Notes: generated by a model not told the origin, from the sequence alone. A stretch of 64,000 nt of DNA from Paenibacillus camerounensis (GCF_000723885.1 NZ_CCDG010000078.1:1-64000); one strand, 5' to 3'; positions 1-9,337 are shown, counted from the stretch's first letter. A program made the numbers and translations.

Positions 1-691
1 TGTCTGCCAGCTCCTCGATAATCCGCATCATCACGTACTTGAACAGGGAGAGATCCTTAGGATGAAACGTCTGGGACAATGCGCTATAACGGTCAATGCT
101 GACCATCCCCATCACGAATGCCGCCTTCGGCCGGTGCCAATCCACAAAATCACAGGTGCTGTTCAGCTTGGAGAGGGACTGCACGGCGCCGGAGCGGATA
201 TCGAGGATAAGCTGCTTGCGCAGCAGCGGCTGGCTGTCCTGCAGATGCTTGCGCTCTTCAATGGAGAGCAGCATTTTTTCCCGGTCGGCTTCAATTTCTT
301 TGCGGGCCTGGTCGAGAATCTCCAGCAGCTCCTGGTAACCTGAGGTTACCTTCAGCAGATAGCCCAGCGCCCCAAGCATAACCGCCTTACGGGCAAATTC
401 AAACTCCTGAAAGCTCGACAAAATAATTACCTTAACCCGCGGCATCAGCCGCTTCAGCTCCTCCGTCAGCTCCAGCCCGTTCATCCGGGGCATTACGACA
501 TCCGTAATAACAATGTCAGGACTAAGCTGTCTGCACAGCTCCAGCGCTTCCTCACCATCCTCAGCCTCGCCAACGATCTCAAACCCATGCTCCTCCAGCG
601 GAAAAGCATAACGGAACCGTTCGCGGATCAGCGCTTCATCATCCACAACGACACAGCGTATTTTATCCAGTACCACCGAATTAGTGCCCAT
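1..691 (-). CDS. YesN-type response regulator, AraC-class (3' part outside window)
   Basis: The reading frame opens at an ATG at 691 and runs off the left edge, giving the first 230 residues. The receiver domain is clear: acidic pair D17/D18, phospho-acceptor D64 in DIVITDVVMPRMNG, and a conserved lysine in GYLLKV. After about residue 125 comes a linker typical of YesN proteins. The AraC-type DNA-binding end expected for the family lies beyond the window, so the output domain is inferred. Its start overlaps the last 11 bases of the kinase gene, which implies translational coupling. Such pairs usually sense a sugar or glycan-derived signal and activate a nearby transporter operon; the actual target is not visible here. 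Confidence 0.9.
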   Translation of the reverse strand, partial: MGTNSVVLDKIRCVVVDDEALIRERFRYAFPLEEHGFEIVGEAEDGEEALELCRQLSPDIVITDVVMPRMNGLELTEELKRLMPRVKVIILSSFQEFEFARKAVMLGALGYLLKVTSGYQELLEILDQARKEIEADREKMLLSIEERKHLQDSQPLLRKQLILDIRSGAVQSLSKLNSTCDFVDWHRPKAAFVMGMVSIDRYSALSQTFHPKDLSLFKYVMMRIIEELAD

Positions 692-2450
692 CTGCGGGTG
701 CTCCTTTCACTGCCGGGAATGAAATGATAATTGTCGTGCCGGCCCCCTCTGTGGTTTCAATCTTGAGGCCGTATGCATCGCCGAACTGCAGCTGCAGACG
801 TTCATGGACATTGCGCAGACCCATCGATGAATAGCGGGGAAGCCCTGCGTCAGCGTCAGCATCAGAATCGGAATCAGTAGTGGAAGGGTCCAGCAGGCCG
901 GCAAGACGGTCCGGAGCGATACCGGTACCATTATCCGCTACATACAGCTGCACGAGCCGGGAATTTATCTGCTTTCCGCCGACAATGATCTGCCCGTCAC
1001 CGCGCCGTTTCTCTTTTATTCCGTGAAAAATCGCATTTTCCACTATCGGCTGCAGCGTCAGCTTTAATAGGCTATAGTCCAGAAGCTCATCGTCAACGTT
1101 ATAATGAACCTCAAACTTGTTCTGATAGCGGATCTGCTGCAAAAACACATAATACTTCAGTCCTTGCAGCTCATTGCGCAAACTGGTCAGCGCCTCACCT
1201 TTGCCCATCGAATAATCCAGCAGATTAACGAGTGCATGCAGCACCTTGGCGATTTCATCCGTCCGCTTCAGATCGACCAGGGCATTGATGGAATTGAGCG
1301 TATTGTAGAGAAAATGCGGGTTAATCTGAGCCTGCAGCGCGCGGAACTCGTATTGCTTTTTCATCTTCTCTATTCTCAGCTTGTCGTCAATCAGCTCTCC
1401 GATATGGTCCAGCATCACATTAAAGGAATCGGCGAGGGTACGAAATTCATCCTTGCGCTTTAACTGGACACGCAGCCCCAGATTGCCTTTCTGGATGCGG
1501 CGCATCTGCAGAATCAGGCCTGAGATCGGACCGTCGATGTATCGGGCAAGAAAGAAGGAGATCACCAGCGACAGCAGGATGAAAAATAATACAAGATAGA
1601 TAGCATAAGCTCTCAGTTGAGTGACCGGTGCGAGAATATCCTGCTTGCCGACAAAGCTGGCCAGACGCCAATCCTGCGAGTTAGGGCTGCCGAACAGAGC
1701 CACGAATTCTCCGCCGTTCTCCGCATAAAGCGGGTGGAAGCCCCCGGCATCCTGCTGCAGGTAATGTTGAATCTGGGGAAAAAGCCCGCTGTATTCATCC
1801 TGCCGTACCTTAACAGAGCTGAGTATTGGCTGGATTTCCGGGTTGAACAGTAAAATAGAGGTAGTAGGGGAGGGGTTCATGCCGGCAATCAGCTCATTGA
1901 GGGCCAGCAGATCAATATCCGCCGCAAGGATACCCTGAATCTCCATCCCCCTGTAAACGGTTACGGCCATGGTCAGGACAAGGCCTTTATTCTCCGACTG
2001 GTAAGGTCCGGCGGTCTGCAGAGAGGTCCAGCTGGTCCGGGCTCCGTTAAACAGCTTTTCCATAAAGGGCTCCGGCAGCACGGTGGTCTGCACCGTTTCG
2101 TAAATCGAATGATCAGGGGCAATGAAATACATGCCTCTTGAAAAAGGATACACGGAATACTGATACATGCGCAGAACACTGGTTACGCCTTCACGCGACT
2201 GGTCTGTTTCCGACAGCTTACCGGCCAGCTGGCCGAGCGGGGCTTTGATGTCCGAAAGAATCCGTTCCAGCTGCTCGGATTGACGGTCAGAATAGGATTT
2301 CATCTGGCTCATCTGTTTTTCGGTTAACAGGTCTGTAATATACCGGTAGGCGATCAGGCTGATCGACAGCGCAACCGTCAGCATGCAGGCGAGGATGATC
2401 ACGAACATTTTGAAGCGGATTTTGTGCATAAAAAGCAGCAGCTTTCTCAT
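681..2450 (-). CDS. YesM-type sensor histidine kinase
   Basis: This 589-residue membrane kinase has an N-terminal transmembrane helix (about residues 12-35), an extracellular Cache-like sensor region, a second helix (about 280-305), a HAMP linker, and the His-kinase block with the phospho-acceptor histidine in QAQINPHFLYNTLNSI. The ATPase domain shows the N box (IVENAIFHGI) and the DNGTGI motif. The ATG is preceded by GCGGAGGAACG. It phosphorylates the overlapping YesN-type regulator downstream. The family normally governs carbohydrate uptake operons, but the transporter remnant on its upstream side is a broken peptide-binding protein gene, so the original target may be lost. Confidence 0.93.
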   Translation of the reverse strand: MRKLLLFMHKIRFKMFVIILACMLTVALSISLIAYRYITDLLTEKQMSQMKSYSDRQSEQLERILSDIKAPLGQLAGKLSETDQSREGVTSVLRMYQYSVYPFSRGMYFIAPDHSIYETVQTTVLPEPFMEKLFNGARTSWTSLQTAGPYQSENKGLVLTMAVTVYRGMEIQGILAADIDLLALNELIAGMNPSPTTSILLFNPEIQPILSSVKVRQDEYSGLFPQIQHYLQQDAGGFHPLYAENGGEFVALFGSPNSQDWRLASFVGKQDILAPVTQLRAYAIYLVLFFILLSLVISFFLARYIDGPISGLILQMRRIQKGNLGLRVQLKRKDEFRTLADSFNVMLDHIGELIDDKLRIEKMKKQYEFRALQAQINPHFLYNTLNSINALVDLKRTDEIAKVLHALVNLLDYSMGKGEALTSLRNELQGLKYYVFLQQIRYQNKFEVHYNVDDELLDYSLLKLTLQPIVENAIFHGIKEKRRGDGQIIVGGKQINSRLVQLYVADNGTGIAPDRLAGLLDPSTTDSDSDADADAGLPRYSSMGLRNVHERLQLQFGDAYGLKIETTEGAGTTIIISFPAVKGAPADGH

Positions 2451-2609
2451 AGCCGGCGTTCCTCCGCATGTTTGACCTGTAGGTCCAGTTTAACGACCCG
2501 TTTTCTCTGCTGTCAATGCACGAGGTAAAGTGGATAGATTTCTCCACCTTTTTGTAGCTGTGTGGGATATGAACCAGACTCCGGTCTAGTTCATGGTATC
2601 ATCTATTAG

Positions 2610-2963
2610 TCTATTGATATTGTAACGCTGGGGGGCACCTTTTATTATCAGTTTACCCCCAATAAAGCCCCTTTTTATAATCTAAAAATCCTTAAAGCAT
2701 TTGCTATGGCGTTAGACCGTGAACTAATCGGCGGCATTCCCGCCTATGGTTTAATTCCATACGGTGTGCTGGGAGCGAAGCTGGATTACCGCTCGGAGGT
2801 TAGTGATGAAGGCTACATCAGCGAGGATATTGCCCAGGCCAAAAGATTGCTGCAGGAAGGACTTAAAGAAGGGGGGCATACGAAGCTCCCAAGCTTTAAG
2901 ATTAGCCTCAATGAAGGCTAAGATCATACTCAGGCGGCCAGAACACATACCGTTGAAAAGTGA
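2610..2963 (+). pseudogene. Remnant of an oligopeptide-binding protein (OppA family)
   Basis: An open stretch from 2610 to a TAA at 2919-2921 encodes the middle of an OppA-type protein: the FYYQFTPNKAPF stretch, then KILKAFAMALDRELIGG and LPSFKISLNEG, all in family order. It has no plausible start (a TAG lies at 2607-2609). The frame resumes after the TAA with DHTQAARTHTVEK, which fits the family, before another stop, so the TAA is a nonsense mutation in an already truncated gene. The first ~300 and last ~150 codons are missing. A clean terminator hairpin follows at 2992, probably that of the original gene. Confidence 0.72.
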
Positions 2964-2991
2964 TCGCCACCCCGCCGCTCATTATCTAAAC

Positions 2992-3030
2992 AACAAGACC
3001 AGCCTCCATATCCGGGGCTGGTCTTGTTTG
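2992..3030 (+). terminator. Hairpin after the oppA remnant
   Basis: A perfect 13-base inverted repeat (AACAAGACCAGCC with GGCTGGTCTTGTT) is separated by an 11-base loop and followed by a short T-containing run. It lies about 30 bases after the last recognisable oppA-like codon and would have ended that transcript. Confidence 0.6.
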
Positions 3031-3057
3031 TGGAGGCTTAAGGTGGGGGGGATCAAC

Positions 3058-3178
3058 GGCAAAAATGCCTCTGATTTCAGCCGAAGCGGCTTGATTCGCG
3101 AAATGAAAGGCAAAAGTGCCTCTGATTTCACCGAAAGCGGCTAGATGCGCGAAATGAGAGGCAAGAATGCCTTTGATC
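3058..3178. repeat. 51-bp tandem repeat with palindromic core (2.4 copies)
   Basis: Three starts of the same unit lie at 3058, 3109 and 3160, exactly 51 bases apart; the third copy is partial. Each junction contains an imperfect palindrome built from GAAATGAAAGGCA and TGCCTCTGATTTC around a 4-base loop, so each copy can form a hairpin. The period is a multiple of three and one frame on the minus strand stays open, but there is no convincing start site. I read it as an intergenic REP-like repeat. Confidence 0.7.
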
Positions 3179-3238
3179 GATGGCCCATCCAAACCCGCCT
3201 AAACCCCGGAACTCTTTTTAACGATGCCCGCTACTATC

Positions 3239-3760
3239 TCACCTGACTCCAGCATCATCCAGCCGGATCTCGGCCACCTCGCCGCTGCTGTTAACACACC
3301 AGAACTCCAGAGTCAGCTTTTGTTCCCGGTCAATATAGCCGATGATGTCTGCACCCTGTTCACCTGATTTGTAATATTTATTTCCGTAGAGCGCCAGTAC
3401 TTTTTCTTTGGAGTCACCGGTATGTATGCCTTTCGCAGTCTGCAGAGGGTTATCCGGGCCGGAGATGATCAGCCGCATGATGGTACCCTTTTGTGAACCA
3501 CTGTTAATGGAAGCAGTACTTAAGCCGCCTTCCCATCCATAGTAGTCGTACATTTCATTATTTTGTTTGTCCAGCGGCTGCTGATACATATCGGTAAAAG
3601 AACTGTTGCTGATGTTATCCCGTACCTTAACGCCGCCGATTGACTCCGCTGATAGGTCAGTAGACCGCGCCAGCAGCTGTGGCCTGATTAAGAAACAACT
3701 AATCAATAGTACTGCAATTAGTCCGGTAGCCGCACTCCACATCATTTTTTTAGTATGCAT
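3239..3760 (-). CDS. Small exported or membrane-anchored protein, function unknown
   Basis: The 173-residue product begins at an ATG with the ribosome site TTGGAGGGATT directly upstream; a longer upstream start lacks one. Residues 8-24 are a hydrophobic segment ending LLISC, which would pass as a lipobox (cleavage before C22), or may be an uncleaved anchor. The C-terminal half (HTGDSKEKVLALYG, then IGYIDREQKLTLEFW and GEVAEIRLDD) has the small alpha-beta layout seen in outer-surface domains of Firmicutes proteins that monitor the envelope. I do not recognise a named family. It is divergent from the sigma-factor operon, which could hint at a shared envelope role. Confidence 0.75.
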   Translation of the reverse strand: MHTKKMMWSAATGLIAVLLISCFLIRPQLLARSTDLSAESIGGVKVRDNISNSSFTDMYQQPLDKQNNEMYDYYGWEGGLSTASINSGSQKGTIMRLIISGPDNPLQTAKGIHTGDSKEKVLALYGNKYYKSGEQGADIIGYIDREQKLTLEFWCVNSSGEVAEIRLDDAGVR

Positions 3761-3958
3761 AATCCCTCCAACTTCAGAAATGTACATATAATGGAATAGT
3801 TTATAATGTCTATGTAAGCTTATCATAGATAAGTAATATGAAAAAGTTTACAGAAATCAATCGTTTTGTACACGCACGGCGTCTTACATATAGATACACG
3901 ATATAGGGGGCCCCTATAAAGAAGCTGTATTCCTAAAGGAGAGGGGGAGCAGAATAGG

Positions 3959-4471
3959 ATGGAGCATACCATGCATGAGATCCGTCAGGCGGATATTGCC
4001 TTATTAGATGAAGAGGCTTTTTTCAAACGGCTGTATGTCGAGCACCGCAAATTGTATGCCATTGCCTACAGTTATATGCGGAATGAAGCGGACGCGCTGG
4101 AAGCGGTGCAGGAGGCATCCTGCCGGGCTTGGATCAAGCGCAAAAAGCTGAAGGACGGGCAGTCCTTCACACCCTGGCTGATCCGGATTACCATTAACTG
4201 CTGTATGGACGAGCTGAGGCGCAAAAAACGGGTATTCCCGGCGGAAAGGCTGTCAGAGGAAGCGGCTCAGGAGATGCAGAGCAACGAGCGGATTGATCTG
4301 GAGCGGGCGATACACCGGCTGAAGCCGAAATACCGGCATACGATTGTGCTTAAGTATTACCAGGACATGACGGTGCCGCAAATTGCAGAGGTGCTGAAGA
4401 AACCGGAGGGTACGGTCAAAACCTGGCTCCGCGACGGGCTGAAGCAAATGCGTGCCTATCTGCAGAAATAA
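3959..4471 (+). CDS. ECF-type RNA polymerase sigma factor
   Basis: The 170-residue product has sigma region 2 (AIAYSYMRNEADALEAVQEASCRAW, about residues 34-58) and region 4 with its helix-turn-helix (TIVLKYYQDMTVPQIAEVL, then GTVKTWLRDGLKQMR, about 125-165), and lacks regions 1 and 3, as expected for an extracytoplasmic-function sigma. The ATG at 3959 follows GGAGAGGGGGAG; an in-frame ATG at 3971 is a weaker alternative. The next gene is its presumed anti-sigma factor, 13 bases downstream. It should redirect polymerase to a small regulon, probably including its own operon, when the partner is inactivated. Confidence 0.93.
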   Translation: MEHTMHEIRQADIALLDEEAFFKRLYVEHRKLYAIAYSYMRNEADALEAVQEASCRAWIKRKKLKDGQSFTPWLIRITINCCMDELRRKKRVFPAERLSEEAAQEMQSNERIDLERAIHRLKPKYRHTIVLKYYQDMTVPQIAEVLKKPEGTVKTWLRDGLKQMRAYLQK

Positions 4472-4484
4472 AGGAGGCGAAACA

Positions 4485-5942
4485 ATGAAGGAATTAGAAG
4501 AGCAGCTTCTGCAGCAGAATGCAGATGAAGTGAAGCAGCTGACGGAGGCTATGCCGGAGATGAAGATTTATCAGGCGATGCAAAGCGGCGTCAGGACTGG
4601 AAAGCAGTTATCCCGGAGAAAAAGGCTGATGTCGGGTCTAAAAGTCACAGTGGCCGCTGCTGCGGTTGTTGTACTGCTGTTTGCTTTTCTGAAAATCCCT
4701 GATAAAGCTGTGGAATATACGGTCCAAACGGAAAATACGGCTAACACCGGGATGAATTTCAGCCAGATTGATGCTTCACTTATCAGGAATAAGCCCCTGC
4801 TTAATGCACTCAATCAGAATCTGCTCCAGCCGGTAAATAAAGGAGTGGAAAAAGCAGGCCTTAAGGTGGAAATTACAGGTGCAGTAAGTGACGGACGGCA
4901 GGTATACATTTTGTACAGTGTGCAGAATCAAACGAAACAGACGGTTACCCACGCCGAGTTCGGGCTGGAGCTTGGTGCCTTAAAGGCGGCTAACCTCGGT
5001 GCAAGCCTTGAGATGCTGGGTAATGACAGCCAGATACGCGCAGGAGAAACCCTGTACTTTGTCTATTCCAATATTCTTTCACCTGAAACAGATTATCCGG
5101 AGGAAGCAAAATACAACGTCGTCCTGACCCAAACCTCGGATATAGCATTAAGCTCCAGCAGCAATAAATACCGTACAAGTCTGGAGGTCTCCTTTAAGCT
5201 GGATACGGATATGCTTCAGGACCGCAACCGGTCATGGACTGCCAGGCAGGATCTGACTGTTGCCGGACAAAAGCTTACAGTCAACCAGGTGCTGTTTACC
5301 CCATTAAGCACATACGTGGATATTAAGGCGGATGAGCGTAACACCAGTCAGGTGTATGGACTGATTAATCCTGTTCTGATAGGCAGAAGCGGAGAAAAGA
5401 TTATTAAGTCGTATTATCCGACCCTTATTACAGCGGACAATTCAGAGCTCTGGAATGACCGGTCCCGGTTCACGCTTGTGTATAACAGTAAAGAGTACCT
5501 TGCGCTGGATAGCCTGTCTCTCAAAACCTTCGGCATCGCAGCGGCCGATAAGAATAAGCTGAAGCTCGTTATTGATCTGAACAGGCGTCAGTTAATTGAG
5601 GCGCCAGACGGACTTTCAGTAAAAAGTCAGTCTGAATCAGCAAAATCAGGTGTGATTACCTTCCAGAACAAACGGGAATCCGTTGAGACGCAGGGCAGTT
5701 TCATAATGCGACTGGCAGAGAATTATACGGATGCAGACGGAAAAGTGTACACGAGACCGGGAGGGGAAGGGTTCTTTACACAATCAGTGTCCCGGGGTGC
5801 TAAAACCTTTGACGAGGAGTATGATTACAACTTTGGATTGCAGGCTATTGATTATCCGCAGCCGTTGACTGTTGAAATCGAGCGCTACTGGAATCCGGTG
5901 ATGGATACGCAGTCGGTAAACCTGGTTCCTGAACATAAATAA
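4485..5942 (+). CDS. DUF4179-type anti-sigma factor, membrane-spanning
   Basis: The 485-residue product has a cytoplasmic N-terminal ~55 residues, one transmembrane helix (VTVAAAAVVVLLFAFL, about residues 57-72) and a large extracellular beta-rich region with the pattern of DUF4179 followed by a DUF5643-like segment. The ATG at 4485 follows TAAAGGAGGCGAAAC; the reading frame extends upstream but no better start is present. Paired with an ECF sigma directly upstream, it should hold the sigma at the membrane until an envelope signal acts on the outer domain. The inducing signal cannot be read from sequence. Confidence 0.85.
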   Translation: MKELEEQLLQQNADEVKQLTEAMPEMKIYQAMQSGVRTGKQLSRRKRLMSGLKVTVAAAAVVVLLFAFLKIPDKAVEYTVQTENTANTGMNFSQIDASLIRNKPLLNALNQNLLQPVNKGVEKAGLKVEITGAVSDGRQVYILYSVQNQTKQTVTHAEFGLELGALKAANLGASLEMLGNDSQIRAGETLYFVYSNILSPETDYPEEAKYNVVLTQTSDIALSSSSNKYRTSLEVSFKLDTDMLQDRNRSWTARQDLTVAGQKLTVNQVLFTPLSTYVDIKADERNTSQVYGLINPVLIGRSGEKIIKSYYPTLITADNSELWNDRSRFTLVYNSKEYLALDSLSLKTFGIAAADKNKLKLVIDLNRRQLIEAPDGLSVKSQSESAKSGVITFQNKRESVETQGSFIMRLAENYTDADGKVYTRPGGEGFFTQSVSRGAKTFDEEYDYNFGLQAIDYPQPLTVEIERYWNPVMDTQSVNLVPEHK

Positions 5943-5963
5943 ATGTACTTTGCTGCAAGATAT

Positions 5964-6003
5964 AAACAAGCCGATCCTGTTTAATAACAGAATCGGCTTG
6001 TTT
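5964..6003. terminator. Bidirectional terminator between converging genes
   Basis: AAACAAGCCGAT and ATCGGCTTGTTT form a perfect 12-base stem around a 16-base loop that can pair further (CCTG with CAG). It ends in T-rich sequence on both strands and serves the anti-sigma gene and the converging NlpC/P60 gene. Confidence 0.8.
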
Positions 6004-6032
6004 GCCGTAGCAGTATTGTTATGCCTGACGGT

Positions 6033-6800
6033 TTAACGGAAATTGCTGAACCATCCCCAGTTGAAGCCCGAGGCTTGATCCTGCGAAGAACTGCCGGATG
6101 AATCTGACGCTGTGTCAGCTGCAGTATCCGCGGCAGGAGCAGTCTGTGGTGCGGTTTCTGTCTCGGTTATCGGCTTGGCCGTGCCGGATGTATTCTCTGC
6201 AGAACCGGCAGCTGAGCCGCTTTCGGCGTCTGTTTTTGAACCTGAGTCTGCTGTACTGATGTCTTGACTATCTGACGGCAGCACTCTCCGCGCAGTGGTG
6301 TAATGCTCATCCCACCAGCCGCTGTCCAGATCCGTAACGGTTACACCGCCTTCTCCATAAGTGTGCAGGATTTTACCGTCTCCGATATATACGGCTACAT
6401 GATGGATGGGGGAATAGAAGAACACCAGGTCACCCGGCTGCAGCTGATTTCTGGCGATATAGGTTCCGTCGGTTGACTGCTGCTTGGAAGAGCGGGAAAG
6501 CGAAATGTCATGCTGCCCGAAAATGAACTGGGTGAACGAGGAACAGTCGAAGCTGCTCGTATTTCCTGCCTCAGCACCGTATTCATACTTGACTCCCTTG
6601 TACTTCATGCCGGTTGCGATAATCTGCTCAGCAAGGCTGGTATTGGAAGTTGCACTTACTGTACTTTTAGCAGTAGCGGTTGCTGCATAGGCTGTGCTGC
6701 TATTATCAATAAAGCTTGTCCCGGCTGTCAAAAGAGCCGTACCCAAGCTTACGCCAACGACGAGAACGCGGAACCGGTTATTACGTTTAGTTGTATACAT
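6033..6800 (-). CDS. Secreted NlpC/P60 cell-wall peptidase
   Basis: The 255-residue product has a signal peptide (VLVVGVSLGTALLTAGTSFI) and an NlpC/P60 domain at about residues 55-170. The cysteine protease triad is visible: Cys in FDCSSFTQF, His in IHHVAVYIGDG, and a third polar residue in KILHTYGEGG. Such enzymes cut the D-gamma-glutamyl to diamino-acid bond of the peptidoglycan stem peptide. About 75 residues of Ser/Thr/Ala/Asp-rich low-complexity sequence follow the domain and end in FNWGWFSNFR; there is no SH3 or LysM wall-binding module. The ATG follows CAGGAGGTAACAC. The 183 bases to the next upstream gene show no riboswitch I recognise. Confidence 0.9.
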   Translation of the reverse strand: MYTTKRNNRFRVLVVGVSLGTALLTAGTSFIDNSSTAYAATATAKSTVSATSNTSLAEQIIATGMKYKGVKYEYGAEAGNTSSFDCSSFTQFIFGQHDISLSRSSKQQSTDGTYIARNQLQPGDLVFFYSPIHHVAVYIGDGKILHTYGEGGVTVTDLDSGWWDEHYTTARRVLPSDSQDISTADSGSKTDAESGSAAGSAENTSGTAKPITETETAPQTAPAADTAADTASDSSGSSSQDQASGFNWGWFSNFR

Positions 6801-6983
6801 GTGTTACCTCCTGTGTGAGTCTGTCTGGGAATCTTCTGAACCCACTCTAACACAGATAGAAATAACAGAAATTGCTAGAGAATGTAACTTCCCAGTAATG
6901 GCAAGGGGTTGACTGCATTTATTAAGAAATGATGACAAAATTTTAAACAAATTGTTCTTGACAGAATTTATGGAAGAAAATTC

Positions 6984-7841
6984 TTAGTCGTTGAACATAT
7001 CACGCTGATTACTTTCCCGGAATTTCCGGGGAGAGATGCCGATGACTCTGGTGAACAGGATAGAGAAATAGTTGGCATTGTCATATCCGACCATCTTGGC
7101 GATCTCCCAGATTTTTTTATCGGTGACAGCCATCAGACGCATCGCTTCGCCCATCCGGCGCTGAATTAAATAGCTGATGGGAGAGATGCCGAAATTATTT
7201 TTGTACATATGTACCAGGTAATAGGAGTCGATGTGAAAAAGCTGGGCCAGATCGGCGAGTGTCAGCTTGCGCCGGTAATGAGTGTCCAGATAAACCTTGA
7301 TCTGATTGGCAAGCGAAGCCTTTTCTTCCTTGGCAGTCCGGTTCTGTAAAAGAATCATCCGTTCCAGCACCAGCAGGATGGTCTCCAGCAGATGCTGGGA
7401 GATCCGCTCATAACCTTTGTTACGCAGTGAAAATTCATTGAACAGAACCTGAATCAGCATAGCTAGCTCCCCTGTATAATGATTGGCGCGGATCACCGGC
7501 TCCCAGCCGGGCGGAACGACCCAATCCCGGAGTCCGTCTACCGGATGAAGAAACCGGAAATTGAAGTAATAGGTAGACAGCGGCTGATCAGGGTGGGATT
7601 GCTCCTGATGCAGCGTACCCCGGTTATAGATAAGCACATCCCCTTTTTGCGCCGTATAGGCTTTACCGTCAATAACATAAGAGCCGGCACCATCCTCGAT
7701 ATAGATAACCTCATGCAAATCCTCATGCTTGTGCAGCGCAAACTTCCATTCCGGATTGGCACTCATCTTACCTGCGTAGATCAGCTCGCTGTTAAAAGCT
7801 CCGGTGTTCATGTTCATCAGCAATCCAGCGTTATCGTCCAT
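6984..7841 (-). CDS. AraC-family transcriptional regulator with cupin sensor
   Basis: The protein has an N-terminal cupin-like ligand-binding domain (HKHEDLHEVIYIEDGAGSY, then GKAYTAQKGDVLIYNRGTLHQEQ) and a C-terminal pair of helix-turn-helix motifs (LTLADLAQLFHIDSYYLVHMYK and KIWEIAKMVGYDNANYFSILFTR). I place the start at the ATG at 7841 because AGGA lies six bases upstream; in-frame ATG at 7860 and TTG at 7877 have no such site. It faces away from an MFS transporter gene at 8104, with a 260-base shared promoter region, so it most likely controls that transporter or itself in response to a sugar-like effector. Confidence 0.9.
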   Translation of the reverse strand: MDDNAGLLMNMNTGAFNSELIYAGKMSANPEWKFALHKHEDLHEVIYIEDGAGSYVIDGKAYTAQKGDVLIYNRGTLHQEQSHPDQPLSTYYFNFRFLHPVDGLRDWVVPPGWEPVIRANHYTGELAMLIQVLFNEFSLRNKGYERISQHLLETILLVLERMILLQNRTAKEEKASLANQIKVYLDTHYRRKLTLADLAQLFHIDSYYLVHMYKNNFGISPISYLIQRRMGEAMRLMAVTDKKIWEIAKMVGYDNANYFSILFTRVIGISPRKFRESNQRDMFND

Positions 7842-8103
7842 ACCGTATCCTGCTTTCATTAAAGGTTGTAATGACAAGATATATCATCTTTTTGGGAAAG
7901 ACAACAATAACGTTTATTGTTCAGGTAACGGTTCGTTTGTACAATGAAGCTCAGGATGAAAAAGCGCTGGTTGCTCCATAATGATCTATGCCCCGTGAAA
8001 GCGGAAACAAATAGGGCGGAGCCTGTATTGAAAGCGCGAAACAATATATATAACATTTTTGCGTGAGGATTGAAGTCGATCTGATCTGCATCCGGGGGGA
8101 ACT

Positions 8104-9303
8104 ATGAAAAAAGTAAATGAACGCGGCCTGGTAATTTCTTTTACCTTTATGGCCTTTCTGCTTGGAACCACAGAGTACATTATTGTCGGCCTGCTGTCTG
8201 AGATTGCCGCTTCGTTGCAGATTACGTTAGCTGTTGCCGGCAGCCTGGTATCCGGCTTCGCCATTGCCTATGCCGTGGGGACACCGGTATTAATGACACT
8301 GGTCAGCCGGCTGCCGAAGAAGCAGACTATACTGGCCGCTATAGCCCTGATTGTTGTATTTAACCTCTTCAGTGCAGTATCCGGCACCTATGGACTGATG
8401 TTATTCACAAGGATTGCGACAGCGGTGCTGTGCGGTCTGGCAATATCGCTGTCCCTGTCGGCAGTCAGTGAAGTCGTTACTCCTGCCAAGCAGGGGAAAT
8501 CCGTCTCCTATATTCTGGGCGGGTTTGGTATCGCGAACGTGCTGGGCGTGCCGATCGGCACCTTTGTAGGCCAGCATTTCGAGTGGCAGGCAGCATTTAT
8601 TCTGACCGCAGTGATGGGCGTTGCCGCTTTTGTGCTGAATCTAATTGTTATTCCATCTAATCTGACTAACACCAAGGCCTCGCTGAAGGATCAGCTCAGG
8701 CTGCTTGCTGACAGACGTATTATTCTTGCCTTTCTGATTCCGGTATTCGGGACCGGTGCGGTCTTCAGCATCTACACTTATATCAGACCGCTCATGGATC
8801 AGGTAATGCATATATCTGCATCATCTGTAAGCTGGGTGCTGCTCGCTTACGGGCTTGCTACCATTTTCAGCACATGGCTCGGCGGGCTTGTCGCTTCCGG
8901 CAATGCACTCGGCAGATTGAGAATTGTATTTCTGGTGCAGGCGGCGATTTATGTGCTCTTTTTCTTTGCAGCACCTGTTCCGGTTCTCGGACTTGTCTTT
9001 CTGATTCTAAGTGCATGTGTGTCCAATATCCTGAATGTTACGGCACAGCTGTATCTGATCGAGCTGGCTGTTGAGCATTCTCCGGGTTCGCGGGACTTCG
9101 CGGCCTCGCTGAACCCGGTAGCGGCCAACACCGGCATCGCCGGCGGCTCAGCTCTCGGCGGGGTGGTGGTGGGAACGAGCGGGCTTGCCGCGTTGTCCTG
9201 GACGGCTGCAGGTATTGCGCTCGCCGCGTTCGCGGTAACGGCAATCAGCTACCGTCTGAAGCAACGGTCTGTCCATCGTAAGGCACATGCTGCGGCGGCG
9301 TAG
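8104..9303 (+). CDS. MFS transporter, AraJ/YdhP-like exporter
   Basis: The 399-residue product has twelve predicted membrane helices. The N-terminal half shows the drug:H+ antiporter-1 pattern: EYIIVGLLSEIAASL in helix 1, then GTPVLMTLVSRLPKK in the helix 2-3 loop. Members of this branch export sugars, antibiotics or purine analogues, and the substrate here is unknown. A ribosome site (GGGGGGA) lies just before the ATG. Divergence from the AraC-type regulator suggests that regulator controls it. The next gene, a chemoreceptor, is 102 bases downstream with its own promoter candidate. Confidence 0.88.
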   Translation: MKKVNERGLVISFTFMAFLLGTTEYIIVGLLSEIAASLQITLAVAGSLVSGFAIAYAVGTPVLMTLVSRLPKKQTILAAIALIVVFNLFSAVSGTYGLMLFTRIATAVLCGLAISLSLSAVSEVVTPAKQGKSVSYILGGFGIANVLGVPIGTFVGQHFEWQAAFILTAVMGVAAFVLNLIVIPSNLTNTKASLKDQLRLLADRRIILAFLIPVFGTGAVFSIYTYIRPLMDQVMHISASSVSWVLLAYGLATIFSTWLGGLVASGNALGRLRIVFLVQAAIYVLFFFAAPVPVLGLVFLILSACVSNILNVTAQLYLIELAVEHSPGSRDFAASLNPVAANTGIAGGSALGGVVVGTSGLAALSWTAAGIALAAFAVTAISYRLKQRSVHRKAHAAAA

Positions 9304-9337
9304 AGACGTTAGTTCAAAATTTTCTGGGTGTTCTCTT

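Noticed and set aside
6801..6983. Possible c-di-AMP riboswitch upstream of the NlpC/P60 gene
   Set aside because: This gene class often has one, but the 183-base gap is too AT-rich and lacks the conserved aptamer segments.
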